Numbered from the stretch's first letter, positions 28,221-38,106 are shown. The stretch is DNA of 64,000 nucleotides from Shewanella xiamenensis (GCF_014647135.1 NZ_BMOP01000005.1:163133-227132); one strand, 5' to 3'. Numbers and translations are program-made. The notes: a model not told the origin generated them from the sequence alone.

Positions 28221-29369
28221 TTATTGCCTCCATCCCAGCCAATCTCTATTTAATTGACTGATCCCCCCTGGGTAAGAAGCGAGTATTTCGTCAACATTCT
28301 TAGTTCCACAACGCTGCGTACTAAGGTGCTCAAATAACCGCCTTAATAACTGTTTGCCATTTTTATGTTGAAACAAGAAGCGAACAAAACTGTGAGAATG
28401 TTGATAGAGCGCATCTTGCATCTGTCCTTGCCAATCTTGTTCTGATACAAGTAGCTCAACAAGCCCCATTGATAAATGAGCTTTATCATCTACAAAAACC
28501 ATATTCGACTTGTTCCGAGTATTATTGTTAATGATTGATTCATATCGAGTATTTAACTCAACGGTTTCTAAGAATTCTGAAGATTCAAAGTACTCAGCAA
28601 GTCCTTCATTTAACCAGCGAGGTATACCACCAAATTGTCCGGCATTGATTACATGAACACTCTCATGGATTGCAGTTCTAAATGCTTGGGCATCGTCACG
28701 ATGCCATACTGCTGCTAGGTTATGTTGACCAGAATAAAATCCTTGGCTTGCACCTACTTGAGAAGCATAACGTGCCTTTAATTTGTTATAAGCGGACAGG
28801 TTTCCAGCCAACATTAAGTTGACTTTGATTGGATGAAGCTGACGTTTTGGTAAGTATTTTCGGTAAATACTATCAATGTCTTTAATCGTTGCATTGAGAC
28901 GATCTCGAAAAAATGGTGGAGGAGTCGTAGCCAATGAATCAATTTTTAAATCAAAACTATATTGCGGCTCTGTGTAAAGTGTCAGCTGAGTATCCTTAAT
29001 TGCATGGCTACTATCAGAGAAATGTGTCAGCCCATTTTCATCAACCCAAGTATATATTCCTCTTCTTTGCTTAGCCTCTTCTCCCTGTTTTACTACCAAG
29101 GCATTACATCCATCAAAATCCATTTGGTGTGTTTCATTTTCCACACTCCGAGGTGTTATTTGACTCATTGTGGGCGGAACTTCTGATGCAGAGCACCAAT
29201 CCCATTGATAAGCAGCACAGTAGTGATGAACAGGCTTCATAATATTAGTCACTAGTTGGCTGGTCTCAATGCGGCTCCATCGACCTTGATAGTGAAAGTA
29301 ATCGACTAGCAAAGCGATAATGGCCATTGAAAATAACGTTACAAAAATATGCTTTGTGCGGCTTTCCAT
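28221..29369 (-). CDS. DUF4124 plus gluzincin-type metalloprotease, membrane-anchored
   Basis: About 382 residues. N-terminal signal anchor (about 5-25), a DUF4124 motif (GIYTWVDENGLTHFSDSS, around 105-122), then a peptidase unit with HESVH and NEGLAEYFE, i.e. HExxH plus the downstream NExxAE of gluzincins. The zinc ligands and general base are therefore intact and the protein is predicted to act in the periplasm. The ATG at 29369 with GGGAG 8 bases upstream is preferred to an in-frame GTG at 29378. It lies next to an IS element with no functional partner in view. Substrate unknown. Confidence 0.78.
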   Translation of the reverse strand: MESRTKHIFVTLFSMAIIALLVDYFHYQGRWSRIETSQLVTNIMKPVHHYCAAYQWDWCSASEVPPTMSQITPRSVENETHQMDFDGCNALVVKQGEEAKQRRGIYTWVDENGLTHFSDSSHAIKDTQLTLYTEPQYSFDLKIDSLATTPPPFFRDRLNATIKDIDSIYRKYLPKRQLHPIKVNLMLAGNLSAYNKLKARYASQVGASQGFYSGQHNLAAVWHRDDAQAFRTAIHESVHVINAGQFGGIPRWLNEGLAEYFESSEFLETVELNTRYESIINNNTRNKSNMVFVDDKAHLSMGLVELLVSEQDWQGQMQDALYQHSHSFVRFLFQHKNGKQLLRRLFEHLSTQRCGTKNVDEILASYPGGISQLNRDWLGWRQ

Positions 29370-29664
29370 TGCCACCACTCCCTAAGATTCAATGACGATT
29401 AAGCTCACGAGTGAACACATAAACCTTCTCTTCAATAGGCAAAAGTTCAATACCAAGATGTGTTGAAATAAGACATTATTTGATCAGTCAGCAAGCTACA
29501 ACATCAAAATACACAACACTATAATATTCACTTAAGACTAAACAAAATATCCATCGAAAAAGACTTGTTTTGCCGCATTTTTTCTCTCTTGGTTTACACT
29601 TATAAGGTACCCAACAAAACACAACTAAATGAATTGGGTTAATTAATCCTTAAGGGGTATTGCA
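29370..29664. other. Gene-free junction between metalloprotease gene and IS element
   Basis: About 295 AT-rich bases with no reading frame and no trace of the missing 3' part of the chemoreceptor gene found on the other side of the IS. Holds the upstream region of the metalloprotease gene. Confidence 0.6.
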
Positions 29665-31002
29665 CTGTAGGATCCCCTCATAATTCATAGCCCCAACAAC
29701 CATGAGTTAATGAGAGTTGGGCTAGTTTCTTCGCAGCACAAAGCAAATCATCTGCTGATATGGGGTAGTCATGCCGTCGCCGCAGCAGTTCTTTGCCCAT
29801 CCTGATTGTTGATAGCACATTCCTTTTCTTTACCGTGTTGGCTTGGAAGTGCCGCTGTAATTGCTGTGTTTCTCCGTATAATCCTACCCACCAAAATGCC
29901 AGTTGTACCAATAATGCTATCAATAGCAGTATGTTCATCCTCGCCGCATAACGTGTTCTGCTATGACGTAAACCAAAGCCATAAGCGGGGCTTTTTAAAT
30001 CTCTAAAGGTTTCTTCTATTTGCATCCGTTTTTGGTAAATATTAACCAGTTTTTGAGGCGACATGGCTTCTATGGTCAAGTTGGTCACCAGTGCCCAAGG
30101 CTCTTTGGCGGTCAGTTCATACGTCCATTGCGCCGTATGGTGACAGTCTGTTGTCGTACTTCGCTGACCTTTTCTGCCTTTACTTGGAGCCCTGAACAAT
30201 ACCATCTCGCATAACAAGGGTTTCTTTACCGATAACGCCACTCGCCCAACATGTTTTGCGCGACGACTGGCTTTGGGATAAAGCGCTTTTAGCGAAAATT
30301 GGCGACCGAAGGGGTGCAGCCGATAGACACTTAATCCTCTGACACGACCCAGCCAATACCAACCGAGCTGCTCGACTTTTCGAAACCATGGATTACGGAA
30401 GCCCGCGTCAGTGACTATCAGCGGGGTAATATTGTCAGGTAACACTTTATGGAGTTCATTCAGAAACTGATTATGGGCAGTTTGTGTGCCTTGTAGTACT
30501 AACGGAAATGTTCGCTCGTAGAGCGTGATAGAGCGGCCCTTAATCGCAATAGAGGCGCGTAGTGCAATCAGTTCACGACCTTCACGCATATCAGACCAAT
30601 CCACCAGTATGGTCGGCATCGTATGTGCTGTTAGCAGCCACTTTGCATGCCACTGATAAACAGCCAGTCTTTCATGGTGAAGGTGCGGGTTGCCCAATAA
30701 TCTATCCATGCGTTTTATTGAGTGTTTAGTATGAGTGCTGGTGCCATCAATGTGCCGCCCTAAATGCGTGAGGGTGAGACAATCCGCGTTGATGAGGGCT
30801 TTGCAGGCGACCATGAGTGTATTCAGTCGCTTTTGATGGATTTCTGGACAATGTTGATAGAGAGATTGATGTAAGATAGTTAACACTTGCACCTTGATGC
30901 CCTGTGATTGATGTTTGTTCGCACTTCCATCTGATCACACTTCAAGGTGCAAGTTCACTCTAATTTAATGATTTATCTGAAAATCATCAGGGGATTCTTC
31001 AG
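29665..31002 (-). mobile_element. IS10-like (IS4 family) insertion sequence
   Basis: 1338 bp, close to the 1329 bp of IS10. Ends read inward are CTGTAGGATCCCCTCATAATT (left) and CTGAAGAATCCCCTGATGATT (right), imperfect inverted repeats matching the IS10 pattern. A single transposase gene fills it. The flanking 9-mers (GGTATTGCA left, CGCGCCGCC right) do not match, so there is no target duplication. That points to a deletion or recombination at one end after insertion. Confidence 0.92.
29678..30892 (-). CDS. IS10-like DDE transposase
   Basis: 404 residues, colinear with the Tn10/IS10 transposase (402 aa). First catalytic Asp98 in LVDWSD, second in LIVTDAGF, and the glutamate in YQKRMQIEETFRDL (YREK-type motif). 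The C-terminal QANTVKKRNVLST segment is also as in IS10. GTG start at the same place as the IS10 protein start. Intact, so the element could still be active. Confidence 0.95.
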   Translation of the reverse strand: MQVLTILHQSLYQHCPEIHQKRLNTLMVACKALINADCLTLTHLGRHIDGTSTHTKHSIKRMDRLLGNPHLHHERLAVYQWHAKWLLTAHTMPTILVDWSDMREGRELIALRASIAIKGRSITLYERTFPLVLQGTQTAHNQFLNELHKVLPDNITPLIVTDAGFRNPWFRKVEQLGWYWLGRVRGLSVYRLHPFGRQFSLKALYPKASRRAKHVGRVALSVKKPLLCEMVLFRAPSKGRKGQRSTTTDCHHTAQWTYELTAKEPWALVTNLTIEAMSPQKLVNIYQKRMQIEETFRDLKSPAYGFGLRHSRTRYAARMNILLLIALLVQLAFWWVGLYGETQQLQRHFQANTVKKRNVLSTIRMGKELLRRRHDYPISADDLLCAAKKLAQLSLTHGCWGYEL

Positions 31003-31619
31003 CGCGCCGCCTCAATCGCGGCATTTAAAGCGAGTAAGTTTGTTTGAGAAGATATTTGATCGATATCCTGTAAGGCCTTCATCGCCTGCGGCATGGATTC
31101 GTAAATAAGGTTAACTTTCTCAAGCAATTCCATTGTTGAGGCAGACATTTCTATGGTGGATTGAATGAAGCGTTCTAACGTTTGCGACGTATTATTCGCA
31201 AATTGTTTCATCTGCTCGGAGTGAAATATCTCAGCATCATCGGTACTTTTTACTAGATCAGAGATAAATCCCGTTTGCTCAGTCATCAGCCGGCCTAAGC
31301 CATCAAAAGAATCTCCGAGTAAATTAACCGCATCCTCCTGAACCCGCAGGACATTATGGATATTATTTTCACATTCACTCACAGTCGCAATCGCCTCTTG
31401 GTATAAGCGTTGATGCGTTTGCCAACCAAGAGCGACGTCATCCCGTTGTTCTACTTGAGAGGTGCTAGACACCACCGAAGATTGCTGCTGACGGTAAAAT
31501 TGCCAACATAACATCACGGCAACCGCCAACACCGGACTGAGGAGCCAAAGGGTAATAGACCCCACCAAGTAACCTATTGCTATTGCAAAGACTCCGATGA
31601 TGCCATCCATGTATCTCAT
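31003..31619 (-). pseudogene. Methyl-accepting chemotaxis-type receptor, 3' half lost at the IS
   Basis: About 205 codons remain. An N-terminal membrane hairpin (about 1-40) is followed by a helical cytoplasmic region running into the hairpin-tip signature SSQTNLLALNAAIEAAR. It is cut exactly there: the IS end supplies CTGA, giving an in-frame TGA. The rest of the tip (GExGxGFAVVADEVR) and the second helical arm are absent, and are not found on the far side of the IS. The receptor lacks the CheA/CheW contact region and should be non-functional. The ATG at 31619 is preferred to a TTG further upstream. Confidence 0.9.
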
Positions 31620-31706
31620 AAACACTTCACAATAATTTATCCGTGTGTAAAAAGTAGTTTGAGATTCAGGGGTTTTCAAACAAATACGGAAAATTTTTAC
31701 TTTGTT

Positions 31707-31835
31707 TAGGGCGTGTTGACATTTCTTGATTAGATTATCTTCGCTCTGGCAAGCTTATACTCTCGTAATACGTCGACTCAGATGACGAGAGGCAAGGAGT
31801 AGACGTTTGCCATCTGCAGCCTTGTAGCATTTGGC
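31707..31835. repeat. Diverged one-ended relative of the MITE-like element
   Basis: It begins TAGGGCGTGTTGACATTT and then runs GATTA...GATGACGAG.GGC...GCATTTGGC, in the same order and similar spacing as the right end of the 34769-35029 element read backwards (121 versus 139 bases from the end to CATTTGG). No matching opposite end is visible. Probably an old, decayed copy in the patZ upstream region. Confidence 0.5.
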
Positions 31836-32050
31836 CGCCAAAATCTCCGCAAAGCCCACAGGTTTTCGCTTCTGTAGTCAGAGATTTCGCTGTTACTAAA
31901 AATGTTTCATTAAAGATAAAAATATGATGTTTACCGCATTTAACTTAATGATTTACTAATAAACTTACCGCGCAATACCTGAATCAAAACTGTGCAGCCC
32001 CACGTGCGTAGGTTACACTGGCAGCGTCTTCGTCTGGGATGGGATCATTT

Positions 32051-34762
32051 ATGAGTCAACGTACACTACATTCCTTATTTAAACCCACATCCGTTGCCAT
32101 CATTGGCGCCTCTAATAGCGAGAAACGTGCAGGTAATGTGCTGATGAAAAACCTGCTCTCCAGCGGGTTTTCTGGGCCCATCATGCCCGTTACGCCCAAA
32201 TATCGCGCGGTAATGGGCGTGCTTGCTTATCCCAACATTGAAGCCTTACCGATAAAACCCGACCTCGCGGTGATTTGTACTCGTGCTAGCCGTGTACCCG
32301 CGATTGTCGAAACTCTCGCGCAATTTGGCTGTAAAGTGGCAATTATTATGGCTTCTGGAATGGCGCAGGAAGTCAACGATGATGGTGTAAGCTTACTCGA
32401 TCTAGCTATGCAACATGCCAAACGTTATGGCATGCGAATCCTTGGTCCTAATAGTTTAGGGATGCTTTTACCGCCCTTAGGACTCAATGCTAGCCTTGCC
32501 CATGCGAGTGCCTTACCCGGCAAAATTGCGTTTGTATCCCAATCAGCGGCAATATGCACCACAGTGCTCGATTGGGCAAATAACAAAGGGATTGGCTTTT
32601 CGTCTTTTATTTCCCTTGGCGATGCCACTGATATTAACTTCGATGAACTGCTCGATTATCTCGGCCGCGATAGCCGTACCAGTGCCATTATGCTGTATAT
32701 CGACTCAGTTAATGAGAAGCGCCATTTTCTCTCTGCTGCCCGAGCAGCCTCGCGTAATAAACCGATTTTAGTGATTAAATCGGGCCGCAGCGCCGAAGGC
32801 GTACGGGCCGCGAAACAACATACGGGCGGTATCGGTGGTAATGATGCTGTGTATGAAGCCGCCTTTAGGCGCGCGGGGATGCTGAGGGTAAATGATTTAA
32901 TAGAACTTTTTGCGGCGGTTGAAAGCCTTGCCCACTCCAATCCACTGCAGGGAGAGCGATTAGGTATTATCAGTAATGGTGGCGGGCCCGCGGTATTAGC
33001 CGTCGATGAACTGATCCTCCGCGGCGGGAAATTAGCAGAATTATCCCCAGACACGCTTGCTAAGCTTGATGCAGTACTGCCCTCGACGTGGTCGAAGCAA
33101 AATCCGGTGGATATTATCGGTGATGCGAATGCTAGCCGCTATGCCAATGCGCTCTCCATCCTAATGGATAGTGAGGAATTAGATGCCATTTTAGTATTGC
33201 ATTCGCCCTCAGCCCTTGGTGAAAGTGTCGAGATTGCCGATGCCTTAATTAAAGTTATCCACGCGCATCCGAAGAAAAACCGTTTAAATATCCTCACCAA
33301 CTGGAGCGGTGAAGACTCGGCCTATCAAGCCCGCAAACGCTTTACCAAGGGCGGCATCTCCACCTATCGCACCCCCGAAGGGGCAGTAGGCGCCTTTATG
33401 CATATGGTGGAATATCGTCGCAATCAAAAACTGCTACAGGAAGTGCCGCAGTCGATCCCCGACAATATTCCGACCGATAGCCAAACAGCGCGAAAATTGC
33501 TGCAAGCGGCGCAGGCCAAGGGTAAAGCGGTACTCGAAACCCATGAAGCCAGCCCGATTTTGCGCGCCTATGGCCTCAATACTATCGACACTTGGTTTGT
33601 CAAAGATGCTGATGAGGCCGTCGCTATTGCCAATGAGGCGGGTTACCCCCTTGCGCTCAAGGTGCAATCACCCAATATTTTGCATAAATCCGATGTTCAC
33701 GGGGTGATGCTTAATCTCACCTCTGAGGAAGACATTCGCCATGCCGCGAATGCCATTACCCAGCGGGTACACCAAGCCAATCCGGACGCCATTATCGAAG
33801 GCATGATAGTACAAAAGATGGCACTGACTGCGGGCGCGCAGGAAATCCGTGTCGCCGTGATAAGCGATCCCGTCTTTGGCCCAGCTATCTGTTTGGGTGA
33901 AGGCGGCTCAGAATGGGATCCGACTCAGGATGCGGCGGTTGCTTTGCCTCCGCTCAATATGGCGCTGGCCCGTTATATGGTCATCCAAGCCCTAAAAACC
34001 CATAAGTTAAAAGATCGGCATTTGCCACTAGGGCTTGATATGAACGCCCTATGCGTAATGCTAACGCAAATATCCCACATAATTATCGACTGTCCAGAGA
34101 TTGCGGCGCTGGATCTCAACCCTGTACTGGCGGCGGGGGAAAACATTACCCTGCTCGATGTGAATATCCGTCTACACGATGCCAATACGGATAATCCCTC
34201 TCGACTTGCCATCATGCCCTATCCCAAAGAGTTAGAAGAATTTGCCGAGCTAAAAAATGGCCTCAGAGTGATGCTTCGCCCCATTCTTCCCGAGGATGAG
34301 CCTAAACATTTGGCCTTTGATAACTCCCTCTCCGATGAGGACAGATATAAACGCTACTTTGGCGTACGCTCGAAAATGACCCACGAGGAAATGGCGGTAT
34401 TGACTCAAATCGATTATGCCCGCGAAATGGCCTTTATCGCTACGGCCAAAGGGCCCGATGGCGATGACATTACCTTAGGCGCGGTAAGGGCCTCCATCGA
34501 CCCCGATAATACCGAGGCAGAATTTGCTATGGCGGTACGGGGGGATCATCAAGGCATTGGGCTAGGTAAACTGCTGCTTGAAAAATTGATTAAATACTAT
34601 CAAGCCAATGACACCCCTGTGCTTACAGGCTTTACCATGTTTGAAAACCGCAATATGGCAAGTCTTGCTAAAAGCTTAGGCTTTAAGGTGACCTTCGATA
34701 TGGAGGAACATTTGATCAAAATGCATATGGACCTCAAAAGTAACAGCCCTGTCAATTCATGA
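32051..34762 (+). CDS. patZ: Protein lysine acetyltransferase PatZ (ADP-forming acyl-CoA synthetase-like/GNAT)
   Basis: 903 residues, alignable to E. coli PatZ/YfiQ from MSQR to near the C-terminus. CoA-binding domain first (SVAIIGAS, about 15-22), succinyl-CoA ligase-like domains, an ATP-grasp region (about 500-700), then a C-terminal GNAT domain (about 740-890) with the acetyl-CoA loop (DHQGIGLGKLL). PatZ acetylates lysines, including that of acetyl-CoA synthetase, linking carbon state to enzyme activity. The ATG at 32051 has GGGA at the right distance and matches the E. coli N-terminus; an in-frame ATG at 32039 lacks a site. Confidence 0.94.
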   Translation: MSQRTLHSLFKPTSVAIIGASNSEKRAGNVLMKNLLSSGFSGPIMPVTPKYRAVMGVLAYPNIEALPIKPDLAVICTRASRVPAIVETLAQFGCKVAIIMASGMAQEVNDDGVSLLDLAMQHAKRYGMRILGPNSLGMLLPPLGLNASLAHASALPGKIAFVSQSAAICTTVLDWANNKGIGFSSFISLGDATDINFDELLDYLGRDSRTSAIMLYIDSVNEKRHFLSAARAASRNKPILVIKSGRSAEGVRAAKQHTGGIGGNDAVYEAAFRRAGMLRVNDLIELFAAVESLAHSNPLQGERLGIISNGGGPAVLAVDELILRGGKLAELSPDTLAKLDAVLPSTWSKQNPVDIIGDANASRYANALSILMDSEELDAILVLHSPSALGESVEIADALIKVIHAHPKKNRLNILTNWSGEDSAYQARKRFTKGGISTYRTPEGAVGAFMHMVEYRRNQKLLQEVPQSIPDNIPTDSQTARKLLQAAQAKGKAVLETHEASPILRAYGLNTIDTWFVKDADEAVAIANEAGYPLALKVQSPNILHKSDVHGVMLNLTSEEDIRHAANAITQRVHQANPDAIIEGMIVQKMALTAGAQEIRVAVISDPVFGPAICLGEGGSEWDPTQDAAVALPPLNMALARYMVIQALKTHKLKDRHLPLGLDMNALCVMLTQISHIIIDCPEIAALDLNPVLAAGENITLLDVNIRLHDANTDNPSRLAIMPYPKELEEFAELKNGLRVMLRPILPEDEPKHLAFDNSLSDEDRYKRYFGVRSKMTHEEMAVLTQIDYAREMAFIATAKGPDGDDITLGAVRASIDPDNTEAEFAMAVRGDHQGIGLGKLLLEKLIKYYQANDTPVLTGFTMFENRNMASLAKSLGFKVTFDMEEHLIKMHMDLKSNSPVNS

Positions 34763-34768
34763 AATATC

Positions 34769-35029
34769 TAGGGCGTTTTGACGTTTTAGGGTTATTTTTG
34801 CAGCAATTTGGCGGGCGTTTATGCAAGGCAAAGTCCGTGTAGTTATTCTACATAAACGGACGATAATGCGGCAGAAACGCCCGCCAAATGCTGCCTCAAG
34901 GGTTCGACTTACTTCCTGCCATAAGAGCCGCTCGTCATTTGAGTAGAATAACGACACAGCATTCCTCGTTTCGCGAGCACGTGCTGCCGGAACGATCAAC
35001 ATTTAATCTCGAAACGTCAACACACCCTA
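34769..35029. mobile_element. 261-bp MITE-like element with terminal inverted repeats
   Basis: Left end TAGGGCGTTTTGACGTTT; right end read inward TAGGGTGTGTTGACGTTT: 18 bp with two mismatches. The inside has a perfect 11-bp repeat GGCGGGCGTTT / AAACGCCCGCC flanking a second palindrome. No complete transposase gene. It lies just after patZ and before the iaaA terminator, so it should be transcribed from patZ unless another terminator stops it. A diverged relative lies at 31707. Confidence 0.82.
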
Positions 35030-35042
35030 ATGTCTTACAAAT

Positions 35043-35070
35043 AATAAGTGCCGCTTATGCGACACTTATT
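35043..35070. terminator. Hairpin terminator between MITE and isoaspartyl peptidase gene
   Basis: AATAAGTGCCGC / GCGACACTTATT, a 12-bp stem with one mismatch and a 4-nt loop. It lies about 28 bases beyond the stop of the minus-strand peptidase gene. T-runs are short on both sides. Confidence 0.55.
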
Positions 35071-35097
35071 CTTTGTGATGATCGCAGGTGACTCACA

Positions 35098-36129
35098 TTA
35101 TTGATCCTGCCAAATCATTACCTGTGCGGGTTCACCATTGGTGCGGGTTGCACGGTACATCCCCTCAGTATTAAAGGGGGTAGCAACATTGCCTCGATGA
35201 TCAACCGCAATCACCCCACCAGAACCGCCCGCCGTGATAAGACGTTGATTAATCACTTCATCCGCCGCTTGAATAATGGATTTTTGCTGGTATTTCACCT
35301 TAGCGCAGATATCGCCCGCCACTTGGTAGCGAATAAAAAACTCACCGTGACCCGTTGCAGATACAGCGCAAACACCGTTTTCCGCATAAGTGCCCGCACC
35401 AATCACTGGCGAATCCCCGATCCGGCCAAAGCGCTTAGCCGTCATGCCGCCGGTGGATGTCCCCGCCGCTAAGTTACCGTTTTTGTCTAAAGCGACTGCG
35501 CCAACGGTGCCAAATTTATAATCGAGATCTTTCATCTCAATACCTGCAATTTGCTCGGACTTTTCAGCCGCCTGCAATTTTTGTCTGGCATCGAGTAATT
35601 GCTGATAACGGGCATCGCTATCAAAATGGCTGTTAGGTACCAGCGTAAAACCTTGAGTCAAGGCAAACTCCTCAGCACCCGCGCCCGAGAGCATCACATG
35701 CTCGGACTTATTCATCACCGCTATAGCTAAATCGATTGGATTAGCAATATGGCGTACACCTGCCACAGCGCCTGCATTCATGGTTTTACCATCCATGATA
35801 GAGGCATCTAACTCATGACCACCATCATAGGTGTAAACCGAACCCACGCCAGCGTTAAACAAAGGGCTGTTTTCCAATACATTGATGGCTGTTTGTACGG
35901 CAAATATGCTATCGCCACCCTGTTCTAATATTTTTGAGCCCTTATCAACGGCTTCTTTTAGTTTATCTTTATAGGCTTGTCGCAGTTCAGGCGTGAGATT
36001 GGCTTTAGATATCGTGCCTGCGCCACCGTGGATCGCAATGGCAAAAGGTTTTTCATTTGCTTGGGTATTTTGTGACATAAAAAGTGCACTCGAGAGAATT
36101 AAACTAAAGGTGGCTAATTTTATTTTCAT
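35098..36129 (-). CDS. iaaA: Periplasmic isoaspartyl peptidase / plant-type L-asparaginase
   Basis: 343 residues of the Ntn-hydrolase family. Signal peptide about 1-24 (cut near QANEK), so it acts in the periplasm. The autocleavage site is FGTVGAVA: Thr208 becomes the N-terminal nucleophile of the beta chain. Family motifs include IHGGAGTI (about 33-40), FNAGVGSVYT, GDSPVIGAGTYA and ATGHGEFF. It removes beta-aspartyl residues from peptides and can hydrolyse asparagine. Monocistronic. Confidence 0.93.
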   Translation of the reverse strand: MKIKLATFSLILSSALFMSQNTQANEKPFAIAIHGGAGTISKANLTPELRQAYKDKLKEAVDKGSKILEQGGDSIFAVQTAINVLENSPLFNAGVGSVYTYDGGHELDASIMDGKTMNAGAVAGVRHIANPIDLAIAVMNKSEHVMLSGAGAEEFALTQGFTLVPNSHFDSDARYQQLLDARQKLQAAEKSEQIAGIEMKDLDYKFGTVGAVALDKNGNLAAGTSTGGMTAKRFGRIGDSPVIGAGTYAENGVCAVSATGHGEFFIRYQVAGDICAKVKYQQKSIIQAADEVINQRLITAGGSGGVIAVDHRGNVATPFNTEGMYRATRTNGEPAQVMIWQDQ

Positions 36130-36249
36130 TATTTACATCCCCTTAAACAGTAACGTCCTTTGTAACCATTTCAATGACTAATTTCAATCATCTCCTTGCC
36201 TGTTAACGCTATTCTGGCGACAATGAAGTCACATCACAGGGACTATAAA

Positions 36250-38106
36250 GTGCAGCGATTCTTGCAAATTACCTCATTATCTTTTCGTCTTCATTTGCTA
36301 CTGAGTCTAAGTTTAGTGGCATCAGCGACTATGGCCGCTGATAACTTTTTAACGCTTTCAGTCAATGGGGTCGACGAAGCCCTGAAGCGTAATATTCTCG
36401 CCCACTTAGGTGCAATGCCTGACTCCGAAGTGCAGCGCCGAGCCTTCTTATTTAATGTGGAAGACAATGTTACCACCGCCCTAGAGTCTATGGGGTATTA
36501 CCATGGAGAGTTGGAGGAACATTTAGTCGAGAAAGAGAAAGGTCCTTGGGAACTCAAGCTTACAGTCAATGCAGGTGAACCGGTTAAAATTCAATGGGTC
36601 GATATTAATTTTTCAGGCGAAATGCTTGACGACCGAGCCTTCGACAAATGGCTTGCAGAGGTCAATATTAAGCCCGGTGATACGCTCAACCACGGCATAT
36701 ATTCGGATGTCAAATCCCAACTGGTGACGCTCGCCCTCGCGCGAGGCTATTTCGATGGCGAATTTACAGAATCACAGATTAACATCAACCGCGATTTAAA
36801 CACCGCCCAAATCAGCCTGCATTTTAACTCTGGCGCACGTTACCATTTTGGCCAAGTCAGTTTTGAAGGTCATACCTTAGAGCCGGATATTCTCACCAAA
36901 CTTATCCCCTTTAAGGAAGATGCAGCCTATTCGACTCGCAGAGTCAGCGCCCTTAACCGTCAATTGCTGGATACGGGATATTTTTCCAATATTAAAGTGA
37001 TCCCACAGCTCGATCAGGCAAAAGATAATCAACTGCCCGTCAAGGTAGAGTTGACCGATAAAGCCAGCCATTCCATCGAATTAGGCTTAGGTGGTGATAT
37101 CGGCCAAAGCGCAGATAAGACCTTCGATCCTAGGGTGCGTGTTACTTGGCGAACCCCGCAGATCAATAAATACGGCCATTCCCAAGAAACCAGTTTGGAG
37201 TGGTCGCCAGACAGACCCAAATTTTTGACCACTTATACCATTCCACTGACTCATCCTTTGGACGACCAACTGAAGATCCGTTTAGGCTTACTGCGGGATA
37301 AATATGGGGTTACACAAGTTTACGAGCCTGAAAATCGTGATTTTCGCAACACAGGGCAGCTAGAAGCGACCAAGTATTTACTCGGTCTATTAAGACAGCA
37401 ACGGCTGGAAAATCAATGGCTCATGAGCTATTCCCTCGATGCCATTCGTGAAGAATATACTCAATCAGATATCAACTACAGCCCGAGTTTTTACCTTGCG
37501 GGGATTAACTTTTCTAAAACGACCCGTGGCGATAACACCCTCGATCCCAAATCCGGTTTTAGGCAAATATACAGCCTAGATTATGCCGATCCTTATCTAG
37601 GCTCAGAAACACGCCTTGCCCGCTTGCAGGCAAAATTTAAATGGATTGACACCTTTTTTGATAACCACAGAATCGTGGCCCGCATGGATTTAGCCGCCAA
37701 CCTTGCCAATGAAAATGAGTTAGCCTTGATCCCACCATCACTGCGTTACTTTGCAGGTGGTGACCAAACCATTCGCGGCTATGGCTATCAAGAGTTAGGC
37801 CCTTATCTGGACTATATCGATGCCGATGGTAAGGTCAACCGGGAGGTTATCGGTGGTCGTTACTTAATGGTTGGTAGTTTGGAATATCAATATTACGTTA
37901 CACCAACATGGCGGGTTGCTACCTTTGTCGATGCGGGTAACGCTTTTGATAACAATCAGTTTGAGCCCGTTATCGCCGTAGGTGGTGGTATCCATTGGAT
38001 ATCCCCCATCGGCCCAATTAAGTTGGATTTAGGGGTAGGTTTGAAAGAGACAGACACTATCGACCGCTCATGGCGTATTCACTTAACCATGGGGACAGAA
38101 TTATGA
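36250..38106 (+). CDS. tamA: Translocation and assembly module outer-membrane subunit TamA
   Basis: 618 residues of the Omp85 superfamily. Signal peptide about 1-30 (ends ATMAADN), three POTRA-like modules to about residue 250, then a 16-strand-type barrel with the Omp85 motif YFAGGDQTIRGYGY. The GTG at 36250 with AGGG 8 bases upstream gives a proper signal peptide and is chosen over longer in-frame starts. Its stop overlaps the tamB ATG (ATGA), so the pair is translated together. TamA-TamB assist outer-membrane protein insertion and lipid transport to the outer membrane. Confidence 0.95.
   Translation: MQRFLQITSLSFRLHLLLSLSLVASATMAADNFLTLSVNGVDEALKRNILAHLGAMPDSEVQRRAFLFNVEDNVTTALESMGYYHGELEEHLVEKEKGPWELKLTVNAGEPVKIQWVDINFSGEMLDDRAFDKWLAEVNIKPGDTLNHGIYSDVKSQLVTLALARGYFDGEFTESQININRDLNTAQISLHFNSGARYHFGQVSFEGHTLEPDILTKLIPFKEDAAYSTRRVSALNRQLLDTGYFSNIKVIPQLDQAKDNQLPVKVELTDKASHSIELGLGGDIGQSADKTFDPRVRVTWRTPQINKYGHSQETSLEWSPDRPKFLTTYTIPLTHPLDDQLKIRLGLLRDKYGVTQVYEPENRDFRNTGQLEATKYLLGLLRQQRLENQWLMSYSLDAIREEYTQSDINYSPSFYLAGINFSKTTRGDNTLDPKSGFRQIYSLDYADPYLGSETRLARLQAKFKWIDTFFDNHRIVARMDLAANLANENELALIPPSLRYFAGGDQTIRGYGYQELGPYLDYIDADGKVNREVIGGRYLMVGSLEYQYYVTPTWRVATFVDAGNAFDNNQFEPVIAVGGGIHWISPIGPIKLDLGVGLKETDTIDRSWRIHLTMGTEL

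Noticed and set aside
34757-35002. 81-codon minus-strand reading frame
   Set aside because: It lies almost wholly within the MITE-like element and has no ribosome site or protein-like composition; the palindromes explain it.
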